Counted from the first letter of the stretch, positions 17,303 to 26,188 are shown. The stretch: DNA of 64,000 bases from Gryllotalpicola protaetiae (GCF_003627055.1 NZ_CP032624.1:3224001-3288000), one strand, 5' to 3'. Notes: generated by a model from the letters alone, not told the origin. Numbers and translations: made by a program.

Positions 17303-18660
17303 GAGCCGAGCAGGCTGCGCTTGTCGAACAGGTCGCGCCAGAGCTGCGAGTCCTGCCAGCCGAAGAGCACCTGGGGGTGGGTGAGCTTCCACCACGTGGT
17401 CGGCGCCTCGATCGCGCGCTCGGTGGTGAGGTCGGCGACGACGGCCTTGCCGCCGTAGCTGAAGGTGACGGTGCCGACCTTGGCCTTCGCGGCGACGGCG
17501 GCGAGTCTGTCTGCGGTGACCGTGATCGCGATCGAGCTGGCCGAGTAGATCTCGACGCTCGGGCGGCTGGCCGCGACAACCCGGGTCGAGCCGCCCCACG
17601 GGGTGCTGTACGTCGCGTAGACCATGCGCCCGGCATCCGTCAGATCCACCTGGTGGAAGGCCTTCTCGTAGCTCGCGAGCAGCGCGGGCACGCCCGACCA
17701 CAGCGCGTCGTAGGTCGGCTGGCCGACCATGACGCCGACCATCGTGCGCGGAGTGCCATTGATCGTCACCTTCGACGCGAACAGCAGGCAGTGGCCGGCC
17801 TGGTCGGTGAATCCGGTCTTGACGCCCTCGATGCCGTCCTTGCCGATGAGCGGGTCGGTGTTCTGGATCTCGCCGACCGGCGCGGGCATCGTCGCGCTCG
17901 TCGTGTTGACGACAGCGGCGAGCGCGGGGTTCGCGATCGCGAGCTCGCCGATGCCGACGAGGTCGGTCATGTTGCTCACGCTGCCGGGGTCGAGGCCCGA
18001 CGGGTCGGTCATGTGCGTGTGCGTGAAGCCGTGCTGGGCGAGCCACGCGTTGGCGGCGTCGACGAAGGCGTCTTGCGAACCGTATGACCACACCGCGAGA
18101 GACCGCGCGTAGTTGTTCGCGCTCTTCAGCATCATCACGGTCATGGCCTGGGTGAGCGTGAGCTGCTCCCCCGCCTGCACGGTCGCCCACGAGCCGTCTT
18201 CGGCCCATACCTGGTTCAGGATGTCGACATCGCCCTGGCCGAACGTGATGGTCGGGCCCGGGTCGCCGGCCTTCAGCGGGTACTTGTCGAGGAGCACGAG
18301 CGCCGTGATCGTCTTCGTGATGCTCGCGATCGGCACGCTCGCGTCGCTGCCGCTCGAGCCGAGCAGGCCGGCCTGCCCGACGAGTCCGACCGCGGCGCCG
18401 CCCTGCGTCGGCCATGCCGGCGCGACGGCGGCGGTTGTGATCGGCGTGATCGCCTCGGCGGGGATCACGGCCGCTGTGGTGGGCAGTGGGTGCAGCAGTG
18501 CTGCGCCCAGATAGGCGAGCAGGGCGAGTACGACGACGGATGCCGTGCTGACCGTCGCGATCGCGGCGCGGCGCCCTCGCCGAGGCTTCGGAGTGCTCGC
18601 CACGGCTGCCGTCGAGTCGCCCAGCTCGGGCTCTGGCTCAAGGTCGACGGCGGAGCTCAC
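17299..18660 (-). CDS. D-alanyl-D-alanine carboxypeptidase (S11, DacA/PBP5-like)
   Basis: A 453-residue low-molecular-weight penicillin-binding protein that trims the terminal D-Ala of peptidoglycan stem peptides outside the membrane. Active-site motifs are S113-I-T-K116, S180-A-N182 and K281-T-G. A basic cytoplasmic N-terminus followed by a hydrophobic helix (about residues 32-56) gives a membrane anchor or uncleaved signal, and a threonine/alanine-rich linker leads to the enzyme domain. The first motif region SIPIASITK-like is slightly altered (ASVPIASITK). The gene ends tail-to-tail with the SGNH hydrolase, sharing stop bases. Confidence 0.92.
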   Translation of the reverse strand: MSSAVDLEPEPELGDSTAAVASTPKPRRGRRAAIATVSTASVVVLALLAYLGAALLHPLPTTAAVIPAEAITPITTAAVAPAWPTQGGAAVGLVGQAGLLGSSGSDASVPIASITKTITALVLLDKYPLKAGDPGPTITFGQGDVDILNQVWAEDGSWATVQAGEQLTLTQAMTVMMLKSANNYARSLAVWSYGSQDAFVDAANAWLAQHGFTHTHMTDPSGLDPGSVSNMTDLVGIGELAIANPALAAVVNTTSATMPAPVGEIQNTDPLIGKDGIEGVKTGFTDQAGHCLLFASKVTINGTPRTMVGVMVGQPTYDALWSGVPALLASYEKAFHQVDLTDAGRMVYATYSTPWGGSTRVVAASRPSVEIYSASSIAITVTADRLAAVAAKAKVGTVTFSYGGKAVVADLTTERAIEAPTTWWKLTHPQVLFGWQDSQLWRDLFDKRSLLGS

Positions 18661-18677
18661 GAGGCGATGTTACGCAG

Positions 18678-19505
18678 TCAGGCTGTGCCTTTGGCGCGCA
18701 GCGCCCAGAGCGCGACCGCGCTCGCCGAAGCCACGTTGAGCGAGTCGACGCCGTGCAGCATCGGGATGGTCACGATGGTGTCGGCAGACGCCAGGGCGCG
18801 CCGCCCCAGCCCGTCGCCCTCTGCGCCCATGACCAGTGCGACGCGTTCCGGCGCGCTTGCCGCGAAACGATCGAGCGGCACGGCGTCGTCGGCGAGGGCG
18901 AGGGCGGCGATGTGGAATCCGCTCTCACGCAAGAGATCAGCTGCGCCATCCTTCCATTCGGGCAAGCGGGTCCACGGCACCTGCAGCACCGTTCCCATGG
19001 AGACGCGCACGCTGCGGCGGTAGAGCGGGTCGGCGCAGCTCGGCGTGACGAGCACCGCATCGGCGCCGAGGCCGGCGGCCGAGCGGAAGATCGCCCCGAC
19101 GTTGGTGTGATCGACGAGTCCGTCGAGGACGACGACACGTCGGGCGTCCGCCAGGACTTCGGGCACGCTCGGCAGCACGGGCCGGTGCATCGACGCGAGC
19201 GCGCCGCGGTGCAGGTGATAGCCGGTCAGCCGCTCGAGCAGAGGCGCCTCCCCGACGAAGACGGGCACGTCGGGGAATCCCTCGAGCAGTGGGGCCACGT
19301 CGTCGAGCCACTGCTCCTGCACGAGCACGGAGCGCGGGCGGTGCCCGGCCTCGATCGCGCGCGCGATCACCTTGGTCGACTCGGCGAGGTACAGGCCGCC
19401 CGCCGGCTCGGTGACGCGCCGCAGCGCGACATCGGTCAGCCGCGAGTAGTCGGCCAGGGCGGGGTCGTCGAGGTCGTCGATCGCGCGGACATCCATACGA
19501 AACAT
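18678..19505 (-). CDS. TrmH/SpoU family RNA 2'-O-methyltransferase
   Basis: A SPOUT-fold methyltransferase of about 275 residues acting on the 2'-OH of tRNA or rRNA. An N-terminal substrate-binding domain (YLAESTKVIARAI, residues about 36-48) precedes the SpoU catalytic domain. That domain carries VLDGLVDHTNVGAIFRSAAG (motif 1 with N and R), VMGAEGDGLG (motif 2) and IPMLHGVDSLNVASASAVALWA spread over motif 3. The longer upstream frame is not credible because it crosses the divergent sirtuin promoter. ATG 19505 or ATG 19496 is the likely start; neither has a strong Shine-Dalgarno. The exact RNA target is not predictable. Confidence 0.86.
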   Translation of the reverse strand: MFRMDVRAIDDLDDPALADYSRLTDVALRRVTEPAGGLYLAESTKVIARAIEAGHRPRSVLVQEQWLDDVAPLLEGFPDVPVFVGEAPLLERLTGYHLHRGALASMHRPVLPSVPEVLADARRVVVLDGLVDHTNVGAIFRSAAGLGADAVLVTPSCADPLYRRSVRVSMGTVLQVPWTRLPEWKDGAADLLRESGFHIAALALADDAVPLDRFAASAPERVALVMGAEGDGLGRRALASADTIVTIPMLHGVDSLNVASASAVALWALRAKGTA

Positions 19506-19513
19506 CTTGCCCG

Positions 19514-19519
19514 TAGCAT
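19514..19519 (+). promoter_or_regulatory. -10 box of the sirtuin gene
   Basis: TAGCAT, about 30 nt before the sirtuin ATG, giving a short leader that carries the AGGAGGT ribosome-binding site at 19536-19542. Confidence 0.45.
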
Positions 19520-19548
19520 TTGAGGAAGAACGCCGAGGAGGTGTGCGG

Positions 19549-20382
19549 ATGCTTGAACTGCAGTCGACCGACACCCAGCTCGACGCCGCCGTCGAAGCGC
19601 TCGCAGGCCGCACGATCACGGTGTTGACCGGGGCGGGAGTGAGCACCGACTCCGGCATCCCCGACTATCGCGGCGCAGGCGCCCCGCGTCGCAACCCGAT
19701 GACCATCGAGCAGTTCCTGGCGTCACCGCGGGCGCGGCAGCGGTACTGGGCCGGCTCGCACCTCGGCTACCCCCTGTTCAACTCCGCCCAGCCGAACGCC
19801 GGCCACCGCGCGCTCGCCGAGCTCGAGGCGCACGGCAACGTCGCCGGCGTCGTGACGCAGAACGTCGACGGGCTGCACGTGCGTGCGGGCTCCCGCCACG
19901 TCGTACCGCTGCACGGGGCGATGGACCGGGTCGTGTGCCTGAACTGCGGCCAGGTGTTCGCCCGCCCGGATATCGAGCTGCGCATCGACGCCGCGAACCC
20001 GTGGCTCGCCGCCCCCGAGGCCGTCGTGATCAACCCGGACGGCGATGCGGAGGTCGCCGAGGTCGACGAATTCGTCGTTCCGGAGTGCACGGTCTGCGGC
20101 GGCCCCCTCAAGCCCGACGTGGTGTTCTTCGGCGAGTTCGTGCCGGTCGACCGCTTCGCCGAGGCGAAGGCGCTCATCGCGGCATCCGACGCCCTGCTCG
20201 TCGCCGGCTCGTCGCTCGTCGTCAACACCGGCATCCGCCTCATCGAGCAGGCCCGCCGCCGCAAGCTGCCGATCGTCGTCATCAACCGCGGCGAGACCAA
20301 GGCCGACAGCCGCGCGACCGTGAAGATCGACGGCGGAGCATCCGAATACCTCACGGCACTGGCTGACAGACTGGAGCGGTGA
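19549..20382 (+). CDS. Sir2 family NAD-dependent protein deacylase
   Basis: A 277-residue sirtuin that removes acyl groups from lysines using NAD. Visible are GAGVSTDSGIPDYRG (NAD-binding, from residue 28), TQNVDGLH near 102, LHGAM with the catalytic His near 121 and a complete zinc knuckle (CLNC near 128 and CTVC near 181). FGEFVP and GSSLVVNTG complete the Rossmann side. ATG 19549 is chosen because AGGAGGT lies 6 nt upstream; the longer frame starts in the divergent promoter. The GTG of the next gene overlaps its TGA. Acyl preference cannot be determined. Confidence 0.92.
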   Translation: MLELQSTDTQLDAAVEALAGRTITVLTGAGVSTDSGIPDYRGAGAPRRNPMTIEQFLASPRARQRYWAGSHLGYPLFNSAQPNAGHRALAELEAHGNVAGVVTQNVDGLHVRAGSRHVVPLHGAMDRVVCLNCGQVFARPDIELRIDAANPWLAAPEAVVINPDGDAEVAEVDEFVVPECTVCGGPLKPDVVFFGEFVPVDRFAEAKALIAASDALLVAGSSLVVNTGIRLIEQARRRKLPIVVINRGETKADSRATVKIDGGASEYLTALADRLER

Positions 20383-20996
20383 CCCGCGTCTCCCTCGTCC
20401 GCCATGGCCAGACCGACTGGAACCGGGACGGGCTCCTTCAGGGTCGTACCGACATCCCTCTGAACGACACCGGTCGCGAGCAGGCGCATGAGACGGGGCG
20501 AGCGCTGCGGGTGCGCAGCTTCGACGGCATCTACGCCTCGCCGCTCGCGCGCGCGTTCGAGACGGCCGCGATCATCGCGGGCGAGCTGGGGTTGCCCGGA
20601 CCGGTCGCCGTTCCCGGGCTCGAGGAGCGCGGCTACGGCCGTGCGGAGGGCATGAACGGCCCCCAGATCCGAGCGGCGTTCGGCGACAACCGCGCCGACA
20701 TCCCCGAGTGGGAGAACGACGAGACGCTGCTCGCGCGCGTGCTGGGCGCGCTGTCGACGCTGGCTGCGCATCATGCGGGCGAGCGGATTCTCGTGGTGGT
20801 CCACGGCGGCGTCATCGGCGCCGTCGCGCGGCATCTCACCGGCGGCGAGCGGCCGGCGAAGGGCGAGTTCGTCGGCAACGCGTCGGTGCACGACTTGGAG
20901 GTCGTCGACGGCGAGCTGCAGCTCGTGACCTTCAACGTCGCGCTCGACGAGCTGACCGAGCTCGACGTCGACGTCGAGGTGGGCGCCGCGGACTGA
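20379..20996 (+). CDS. Histidine phosphatase family protein
   Basis: A 205-residue branch 1 histidine phosphatase (phosphoglycerate-mutase-like). The phospho-accepting His9 lies in LVRHGQTDWN. A second catalytic pattern is YASPLARAFETA near residues 50-61, and VVHGGVIGAV near 143-152 supplies the second His. Typical members dephosphorylate sugar phosphates or nucleotides; the cofactor-dependent mutase is usually longer. It is coupled to the sirtuin through a GTGA overlap. The last 20 residues are very acidic. Confidence 0.88.
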   Translation: MTRVSLVRHGQTDWNRDGLLQGRTDIPLNDTGREQAHETGRALRVRSFDGIYASPLARAFETAAIIAGELGLPGPVAVPGLEERGYGRAEGMNGPQIRAAFGDNRADIPEWENDETLLARVLGALSTLAAHHAGERILVVVHGGVIGAVARHLTGGERPAKGEFVGNASVHDLEVVDGELQLVTFNVALDELTELDVDVEVGAAD

Positions 20997-21024
20997 GCCG
21001 GGGCCGATCGGAAGTCGTCACGAG

Positions 21025-22110
21025 CTAATCGAGCGACTGCAGCATCTCGAAAAGAGCGCGCGCAGAGGCAGCCCAGTTGAAGGCGGCGGCCTGAACGAGC
21101 CCGGCGCGGCTTGCCGCGATCCAGGCATCCGGCGATTCGAGCGAGCGGATGCCGCGCGCGACGTCCGCCGGCGATGCGGGGTCGACGAACGCCGCGGCCT
21201 CTCCCCCGACCTCCCGGAAGATCGCGATGTCGCTGGCGACGACCGGCGTGCCGAGCCGCATCGCCTCGATCACCGGGATGCCGAAGCCTTCGTCCCACGA
21301 GGTCGTGACGAGCGCGTGCGCGCCGAGCAGCGCGGCCTCGTAGTCGGCGTCACTCGCGCCGTCGTGGAATACGAGCGCGGCGCCAGGGGCGAGGTCGGCG
21401 AGGCGGGTCCGCTCGGCAGCCGTCACCGGGCTCATCAGATGCAGCTCGTAGCCGCGCCCCAGCAGCGGCATCGCGCGCACCAGCGCATCGATGTTCTTGT
21501 ACGGCACGAACTGGCCCATGTGCACGAGCCTCAGCGGGGCATCCACGGGCGGGGTGCGGGCGGATGCCTGCGCGAGCGCCCCCGCCGAGGGCTCAGGCGC
21601 AGCGTTCGGGACGATGAAGACCGGCCGCCTCGTGAGGTGGTGCTCGGCGATGAGGTCCGCGGTCGTCTGCGACACCGAGACGACGGCGTCGCCGCCGTTC
21701 AGCAGCATCCGCTGCGGCCACCACGCCAGGTGGTACAGCCGCCACGCGATCTTCACGTACCAGGGCATCGTGCGCGGCGGCGTGCGGTGCACGTAGTAGA
21801 TGAGGTCGTGCACGGTCAGCACGAGCTTGTACTTCCGGCCCCGCGAGCCCATCGTCTGCATCGGCGTGAAGACGACGTCGGGGTGCAGGCGGTTGACCTC
21901 GCGGGCGCGCCACGGCTCCCCCGGGCCGGTCTGCGAGCCGATCAGGTGCCATGGCAGGCCGGCGGGCAGGTTCGCGAGCTGCGCCTCGTCGCTGATCAGC
22001 AGCTCGACCGGCGTCAGCTTCGCGAGCTCGCGCACCAGCTCGGCGCTGTAGCGGCTGATGCCGTCGTGCCGCCCCGTGCGCACGTAGCGGCAGTCGAACA
22101 GCACCCTCAC
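21025..22110 (-). CDS. Glycosyltransferase family 4-like protein
   Basis: A 361-residue GT-B glycosyltransferase. The N-terminal lobe starts RVLFDCRYVRTGRHDGISRY, and HDLIYYVHR follows near residue 105. The donor-binding lobe has WDEGFGIPVIEAMRLGTPVV near 270-290 with the E-x7-E pattern, then ASDIAIFREVGGEAA. This layout is typical of mannosyl- or rhamnosyl-transferases for surface glycans, but the sugar is not predictable. The GTG start overlaps the TGA of the alpha/beta hydrolase, so the two are coupled. Confidence 0.86.
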   Translation of the reverse strand: MRVLFDCRYVRTGRHDGISRYSAELVRELAKLTPVELLISDEAQLANLPAGLPWHLIGSQTGPGEPWRAREVNRLHPDVVFTPMQTMGSRGRKYKLVLTVHDLIYYVHRTPPRTMPWYVKIAWRLYHLAWWPQRMLLNGGDAVVSVSQTTADLIAEHHLTRRPVFIVPNAAPEPSAGALAQASARTPPVDAPLRLVHMGQFVPYKNIDALVRAMPLLGRGYELHLMSPVTAAERTRLADLAPGAALVFHDGASDADYEAALLGAHALVTTSWDEGFGIPVIEAMRLGTPVVASDIAIFREVGGEAAAFVDPASPADVARGIRSLESPDAWIAASRAGLVQAAAFNWAASARALFEMLQSLD

Positions 22111-22988
22111 GACGGTCGGCTCGCGTGGCTCGCGAGGAACCCATCGATGAGCGCGGCCGCCTCGGCGGGCTTCTCGTAGTGGATGAGGTGGCCGACTCCG
22201 TCGATCACCTCGAGCGTGCCGTCGGGCAGCAGCCCGGCGAGGCGGCGCTCGGCGGTGAGCGGTGTGATCTGGTCCTGCGCGGCGGCGACGAGCAGCACCG
22301 GCAATTCGAGCCGTGCCGCGTATTCGCTGACATCGTGCGACACCGACGCGCGGAACGCCTCGAGCAGCGACGAGCGATCGGCGAACAGCGAGAAGTAGGC
22401 GTCGTGCTGCGCATGGATCCAGCGGCGCAGCTCAGGCTCGCGCGTCGTCGCCATCATCACGCTCATCGTGCGCACGATCGCGGGGCTGCGCAGCAGCGCG
22501 TTCCCCGCCCGCGCGGGCAGGGCGCTCGCGAGCCAGTAGTAGAAGACGGCCGCGCCCGTGCCGACCGCTTTCGGACCCTTGAGCGCTGGCGCGCCGATCG
22601 GGTTCACGAGCACGGCGACGGATGCCTCGACCTGCCTCTGCGCCAGCGCTGCGGCCACCACGATCGAGCCGAAGGAGTGGCCGAGCAGCGTCACCGGGCG
22701 GTCGGGCACGACGGCCCGGCTGAACTCCCCCAGCCAGCGCGCGTAGCCGTCGATGTCGTGGGGGCGGTCGGTGAAGGCATCCGACGCCCCGAAGCCGGGC
22801 AGGTCGGGGGCGATCACATGCCGGCCCGCAAGACGCTCGACGACGGGCTCGAGTCCGTGGTGGTCGCCGCGGAAGCCGTGCACGGCGATCACGGGGCCCG
22901 CGCCGGCATCCGCCGCCTCGCCGGCTGTGTCCGTCACCCCGTAGGTGACCCAGCGCGTGACGCCACCGGGCAGCTCGATCTCGTGCAT
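22107..22988 (-). CDS. Alpha/beta-fold hydrolase
   Basis: A 293-residue hydrolase. HGFRGDHHG (oxyanion region) lies near residue 38 and the nucleophile elbow is LLGHSFGSIV near 96-105. An acid appears in VAAAQDQITPL near 232-242 and the catalytic His in VIDGVGHLIHYEKP near 262-275. Together these form a complete Ser-Asp-His triad, with a helical cap between about 130 and 210. Substrate is unknown. A TAGCCT -10 box 7 nt before the ATG indicates a leaderless transcript; the divergent exonuclease has the same arrangement. Confidence 0.87.
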   Translation of the reverse strand: MHEIELPGGVTRWVTYGVTDTAGEAADAGAGPVIAVHGFRGDHHGLEPVVERLAGRHVIAPDLPGFGASDAFTDRPHDIDGYARWLGEFSRAVVPDRPVTLLGHSFGSIVVAAALAQRQVEASVAVLVNPIGAPALKGPKAVGTGAAVFYYWLASALPARAGNALLRSPAIVRTMSVMMATTREPELRRWIHAQHDAYFSLFADRSSLLEAFRASVSHDVSEYAARLELPVLLVAAAQDQITPLTAERRLAGLLPDGTLEVIDGVGHLIHYEKPAEAAALIDGFLASHASRPS

Positions 22989-22995
22989 CGCTCCC

Positions 22996-23001
22996 AGGCT
23001 A
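22996..23001 (-). promoter_or_regulatory. -10 box, leaderless promoter of the alpha/beta hydrolase
   Basis: TAGCCT on the minus strand, 7 nt before the ATG; predicted transcription start at the initiation codon. Confidence 0.5.
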
Positions 23002-23038
23002 CCGAGCGTCGCAGTCGGCCCGTGTCAGGGGTGCCTCC

Positions 23039-23044
23039 TAACCT
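23039..23044 (+). promoter_or_regulatory. -10 box, leaderless promoter of the exonuclease gene
   Basis: TAACCT followed by GGAGCC and the ATG. The GGAG is only 2 nt from the ATG, too close to act as Shine-Dalgarno, which supports a leaderless start. Confidence 0.5.
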
Positions 23045-23050
23045 GGAGCC

Positions 23051-23746
23051 ATGAGCGGATGGCATGAGCAATTGGGCGTGTTCGACCTCGAGACGACCGG
23101 GGTCAACACCGAGACCGCGCGCATCGTCACGGCGCACGTCGGCGTGATCAACGAGCAGGGCATCACGGTCTCCCGACAGGACTGGGTGATCGACCCGATG
23201 GTCGAGATCCCCGAGGCCGCCGCCGCCGTTCACGGCTACACGACCGAGCGCGTGAGGCTCGAGGGTATGGACGCGGAGACGGGCGTCGCCGAGATCGTCG
23301 CCGCACTGCGCGTGCTCTTCGAGCGCGGTGTCCCGGTCGTGGCCTACAACGCGCCATATGACTTCACGGTGCTGAACCGCGAGGCCAAGCGCTTCGGCGT
23401 CGCGCCGCTCGAGAACCCCCTGCCCATCATCGACCCGCTGGTGATCGACAAGGCCGTCGACCGCTACCGCAAGGGGAAGCGCACCCTCGAGATCACCGCC
23501 CAGTTCTACGGCGTCGACCTCGGCGACGACGCGCACGACGCCGGCTTCGACGCCATCGCGGCCGGCCGCGTCGCGCAGGCGATCGCCGTCAAGTACCAGG
23601 CGCAGCTCGCGATGACGGCGGCCGAGCTGCACGCGCAGCAGATCGACTGGTTCCGCCAGCAGGAGGAGAGCTATGCGGAGTTCCGGCGCAACAAACTCGG
23701 CGACCTGAACTTCGTCGCGACGGGCACCTGGCCCGAGCGCTTCTGA
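23051..23746 (+). CDS. DEDDh 3'-5' exonuclease (DnaQ-like)
   Basis: A 231-residue exonuclease of the DnaQ/RNase T fold. The four acidic ligands and the general base are visible: D12 and E14 in FDLETTGVN, Asp in YNAPYDFTVL near residue 102, and His and Asp in HDAGFDAIAAG near 160-165. The enzyme removes nucleotides from 3' ends. Proofreading with DNA polymerase III, RNA turnover or nucleotide-pool roles are all possible because the gene stands alone. The C-terminal 50 residues form a charged helix rich in Gln and Glu. It ends at a bidirectional terminator shared with rpmE2. Confidence 0.9.
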   Translation: MSGWHEQLGVFDLETTGVNTETARIVTAHVGVINEQGITVSRQDWVIDPMVEIPEAAAAVHGYTTERVRLEGMDAETGVAEIVAALRVLFERGVPVVAYNAPYDFTVLNREAKRFGVAPLENPLPIIDPLVIDKAVDRYRKGKRTLEITAQFYGVDLGDDAHDAGFDAIAAGRVAQAIAVKYQAQLAMTAAELHAQQIDWFRQQEESYAEFRRNKLGDLNFVATGTWPERF

Positions 23747-23754
23747 GAATGCGA

Positions 23755-23784
23755 AAAGGCCCTGGGCGTGAGCCCAGGGCCTTT
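23755..23784. terminator. Bidirectional terminator between the exonuclease gene and rpmE2
   Basis: A 13-bp perfect stem, AAAGGCCCTGGGC with GCCCAGGGCCTTT, closes a GTGA loop. A-rich and T-rich flanks let it act on both convergent transcripts. Confidence 0.85.
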
Positions 23785-23797
23785 GTCGTAAGCCGAG

Positions 23798-24052
23798 TTA
23801 CTTCTTGGCACCGAAGTTCTTGAAGCGCTGGTTGAACTTCTCGACGCGGCCGGCGGAGTCCATGATGCGCTGCTTGCCCGTGTAGAACGGGTGCGACTCA
23901 GACGAGATCTCGACGTCGATCACCGGGTAGGTGGTGCCGTCGAGCTCGATCGTCTTGTCGCTCGTCACGGTCGAACGCGTGAGGAACGTCGCGCCCGAAG
24001 CCAGGTCGCGGAAGACCACGGGGGCGTAGTTCGGGTGGGTGTCAGCCTTCAT
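23798..24052 (-). CDS. rpmE2: 50S ribosomal protein L31 type B
   Basis: An 84-residue ribosomal protein. [20 protein letters not shown] at the N-terminus and SHPFYTGKQ in the middle identify the type B (YkgM-like) form. The zinc-binding CxxC pair of type A L31 is absent, so this form does not need zinc. Type B genes are often under Zur control, but I find no convincing Zur box here. The start ATG at 24052 matches the family; the longer frame is untranslated leader. The leader is about 80 nt from the TAGAAT promoter. Confidence 0.94.
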   Translation of the reverse strand: MKADTHPNYAPVVFRDLASGATFLTRSTVTSDKTIELDGTTYPVIDVEISSESHPFYTGKQRIMDSAGRVEKFNQRFKNFGAKK

Positions 24053-24139
24053 AGTGAGTTGCCTTTTGAACGTCGGTTGCGATTGGTGTGTGAAAAACGT
24101 CGGCCCGCTCCGGCGCAGAGCGCTGGGGGCCAAACACCG

Positions 24140-24145
24140 ATTCTA
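24140..24145 (-). promoter_or_regulatory. Extended -10 of rpmE2
   Basis: TGATAGAAT on the minus strand (TGN plus TAGAAT), the best -10 in the window; no good -35. Predicted start near 24133. Confidence 0.6.
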
Positions 24146-24162
24146 TCAGGTCGTCGGAGTGG

Positions 24163-24951
24163 TCACGACTTGGCGCGCGCCGTGAACCGACCGTCGCTCT
24201 CTTTGACCTTGATGGCGATGCCGAAGGCGGACGACAGCACGTCGGAGGTGAGTGTCTCGCGAATCGGGCCTGCGGCAGCGACCCTGCCGCCGGAGAGCAC
24301 GATTGCGTGGGTGAAGCCGACCGGCACCTCTTCGACGTGGTGGGTCACCATGATGATCGCGGGGGCCGACGGCGACCCGGCGTAGCCGCCGAGCAGCTGC
24401 ACGAGCTCTTCGCGGGCGCCGAGATCGAGCGATGCGGCCGGCTCGTCGAGCAGCAGCAGCTCGGGATCCGCCATGACCGAGCGGGCGATCTGCACGCGCT
24501 TCTGCTCGCCGTCGGAGAGCTCGCCGAACTTGCGGTCGGCGAGGTGGTCGACCTTCCACTCGGCGAGCACGCGGTGGGCTCGGCGTTCGTCGATGTCCTC
24601 GTACTCCTCCTTCCACCGCGCGGTGATGCCGTACGCGGCGGTGAGGACGATGTCGAGAACGGTCTCGCCGTAGGGCAGGCGGCGCGACAGGGCGCTCGAG
24701 GCGAAGCCGATGTGCGGGCGCAGCTCTGCCGGGTCGATCTCGGCCGTGTTCTCGTCGAGCAGCGTCACGGTGCCCGAGGTGGGGGCGAGCTGTGCGGCGG
24801 CGAGCTGCAGCAGGGTCGTCTTCCCCGCGCCGTTGGGGCCGAGAACGATCCAGCGCTGATCGCTCGTCACAGTCCAGTCGACGCCCTCGAGGATCGTGTT
24901 GCCTGACCGCTCGACGGCGGCGGACTGCATGCTGACGACGGTGCTCGACAT
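24163..24951 (-). CDS. ABC transporter ATP-binding protein (YlmA-like)
   Basis: A 262-residue single ATPase domain. Walker A is GPNGAGKTTLLQ near residue 38, the signature is LSDGEQKRVQIARSVM near 145, Walker B is LLLLDEPAASLDLG near 167, and the switch His lies in VTHHVEEVP. No permease or binding protein is encoded next to it. The architecture and lone context resemble YlmA/ModF-type soluble ABC proteins, whose role is unclear. It may serve a permease encoded elsewhere. Confidence 0.85.
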   Translation of the reverse strand: MSSTVVSMQSAAVERSGNTILEGVDWTVTSDQRWIVLGPNGAGKTTLLQLAAAQLAPTSGTVTLLDENTAEIDPAELRPHIGFASSALSRRLPYGETVLDIVLTAAYGITARWKEEYEDIDERRAHRVLAEWKVDHLADRKFGELSDGEQKRVQIARSVMADPELLLLDEPAASLDLGAREELVQLLGGYAGSPSAPAIIMVTHHVEEVPVGFTHAIVLSGGRVAAAGPIRETLTSDVLSSAFGIAIKVKESDGRFTARAKS

Positions 24952-24972
24952 GTCAACAACCCTATCGGGAGA

Positions 24973-26154
24973 TCACACCAGGCTCTCGTAGACGGTGAGC
25001 GTCTGTGAGGCGATCGACGACCACGAGAAGGCATCCCGTGCGCGCTCGTAGCCTGCCGCCCCCATGGCCGCAGCCCGTGCCGGGTCGCTCACCACCTCGA
25101 TGAGCGCGGTGGCGAGATCGGCGACGAACCTCTCGGGGTCGATCGGCGTCCCCGTGCCGTCCTGCGCCTGGTCGATCGGCACGAGCCGGCCGGTCACACC
25201 ATCGACGACGACCTCGGGGATTCCGCCGGTTGCGGTCCCGACGACGGGCAGCCGGCAGGCCATCGCCTCGAGGTTCACGATGCCGAGCGGCTCGTACACC
25301 GACGGGCACACGAACACGGTCGACGCCGACAGCACGGCGGTGAGCTTCTCGCGCGGCAGGATCTGCTCGATCCACACGACGCCCGAGCGCGCGGCCTGCA
25401 GCTCGGCGACGAGGCCCTGCACCTCGGTCATGATCTCGGGGGTGTCCGGTGCGCCGGCGCACAGCACCAGCTGAACCTCGGCGGGCAGCGCCTTGGCCGC
25501 GCGCAGCAGGTAGGGCAGCCCTTTCTGCCGGGTGATGCGGCCGACGAACACGACGGCGGGGCGATCGGGGTCGACGCCGAGCGACCGGGCGACCTCGCGA
25601 TCGGGGTTCGGTTGCCAGGCCGACAGGTCGATGCCGTTGTAGACCACGTGGGTCTTGGCCGGATCGATCGCCGGGTACGAGCGCAGGATGTCGCGGCGCA
25701 TGCCCTCCGACACGGCGATGACGGCATCCGCCGCCTCATACGCGGTCTTCTCGATCCAGCTGGAGACCCGGTAGCCGCCGCCCAGCTGCTCGGCCTTCCA
25801 CGGGCGCAGCGGCTCGAGGCTGTGCGCGGTCACGACGTGCGGGACGCCGTGCAGCAGCTTCGCGAGATGGCCCGCGCTGTTCGCGTACCAGGTGTGCGAG
25901 TGCACGAGATCGGCGCCCTGCGCGGTCTGGGCCATCTGCAGGTCGACGCCGAGGGTGGCGAGCGAGGGGTTGGCGGATGCCAGCTCGGAAGGCACCGCGT
26001 AGGAGAACACCTCCGCCTCGTCGCGCGGTTTTCCGAATGCGTGCACGCGCACCTCGGTGCGGGCGCGCAGGGCTTTCACGAGCTCGGCGACGTGCACCCC
26101 CGCGCCGCCGTACACCTCGGGCGGATACTCCCGTGTCATGAGGTCGACTCGCAT
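24973..26154 (-). CDS. glgA: Glycogen synthase / ADP-glucose-dependent GT4 glucosyltransferase (GlgA, actinobacterial type)
   Basis: A 393-residue GT4 glycosyltransferase. The N-terminal lobe has REYPPEVYGGAGVHVAELV, HSHTWYANSAGHLAKLL near 94 and a TAHSLEPLRPWK segment near 117. The donor lobe has FVGRITRQKGLPYL near 215 and CPSVYEPLGIVNLEAMAC near 300 with the E-x7-E acids. In mycobacteria the equivalent enzyme (GlgM) uses ADP-glucose and glucose-1-phosphate to make maltose-1-phosphate, so either glycogen elongation or that reaction is possible. ATG 26154 is chosen because TAGCGT lies 7 nt upstream. It is divergent from glgC, which supplies ADP-glucose. Confidence 0.9.
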   Translation of the reverse strand: MRVDLMTREYPPEVYGGAGVHVAELVKALRARTEVRVHAFGKPRDEAEVFSYAVPSELASANPSLATLGVDLQMAQTAQGADLVHSHTWYANSAGHLAKLLHGVPHVVTAHSLEPLRPWKAEQLGGGYRVSSWIEKTAYEAADAVIAVSEGMRRDILRSYPAIDPAKTHVVYNGIDLSAWQPNPDREVARSLGVDPDRPAVVFVGRITRQKGLPYLLRAAKALPAEVQLVLCAGAPDTPEIMTEVQGLVAELQAARSGVVWIEQILPREKLTAVLSASTVFVCPSVYEPLGIVNLEAMACRLPVVGTATGGIPEVVVDGVTGRLVPIDQAQDGTGTPIDPERFVADLATALIEVVSDPARAAAMGAAGYERARDAFSWSSIASQTLTVYESLV

Positions 26155-26161
26155 GGTCATG

Positions 26162-26167
26162 ACGCTA
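26162..26167 (-). promoter_or_regulatory. -10 box, leaderless promoter of glgA
   Basis: TAGCGT on the minus strand with 7 nt to the ATG at 26154. It lies where the -35 of the divergent glgC promoter should be. Confidence 0.5.
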
Positions 26168-26188
26168 GTACAGGCCCGTCGGGCCAAC

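Noticed and set aside
24053-24162. Zur-regulated leader for the zinc-free L31 gene
   Set aside because: No palindrome resembling an actinobacterial Zur site was seen around the TAGAAT promoter.
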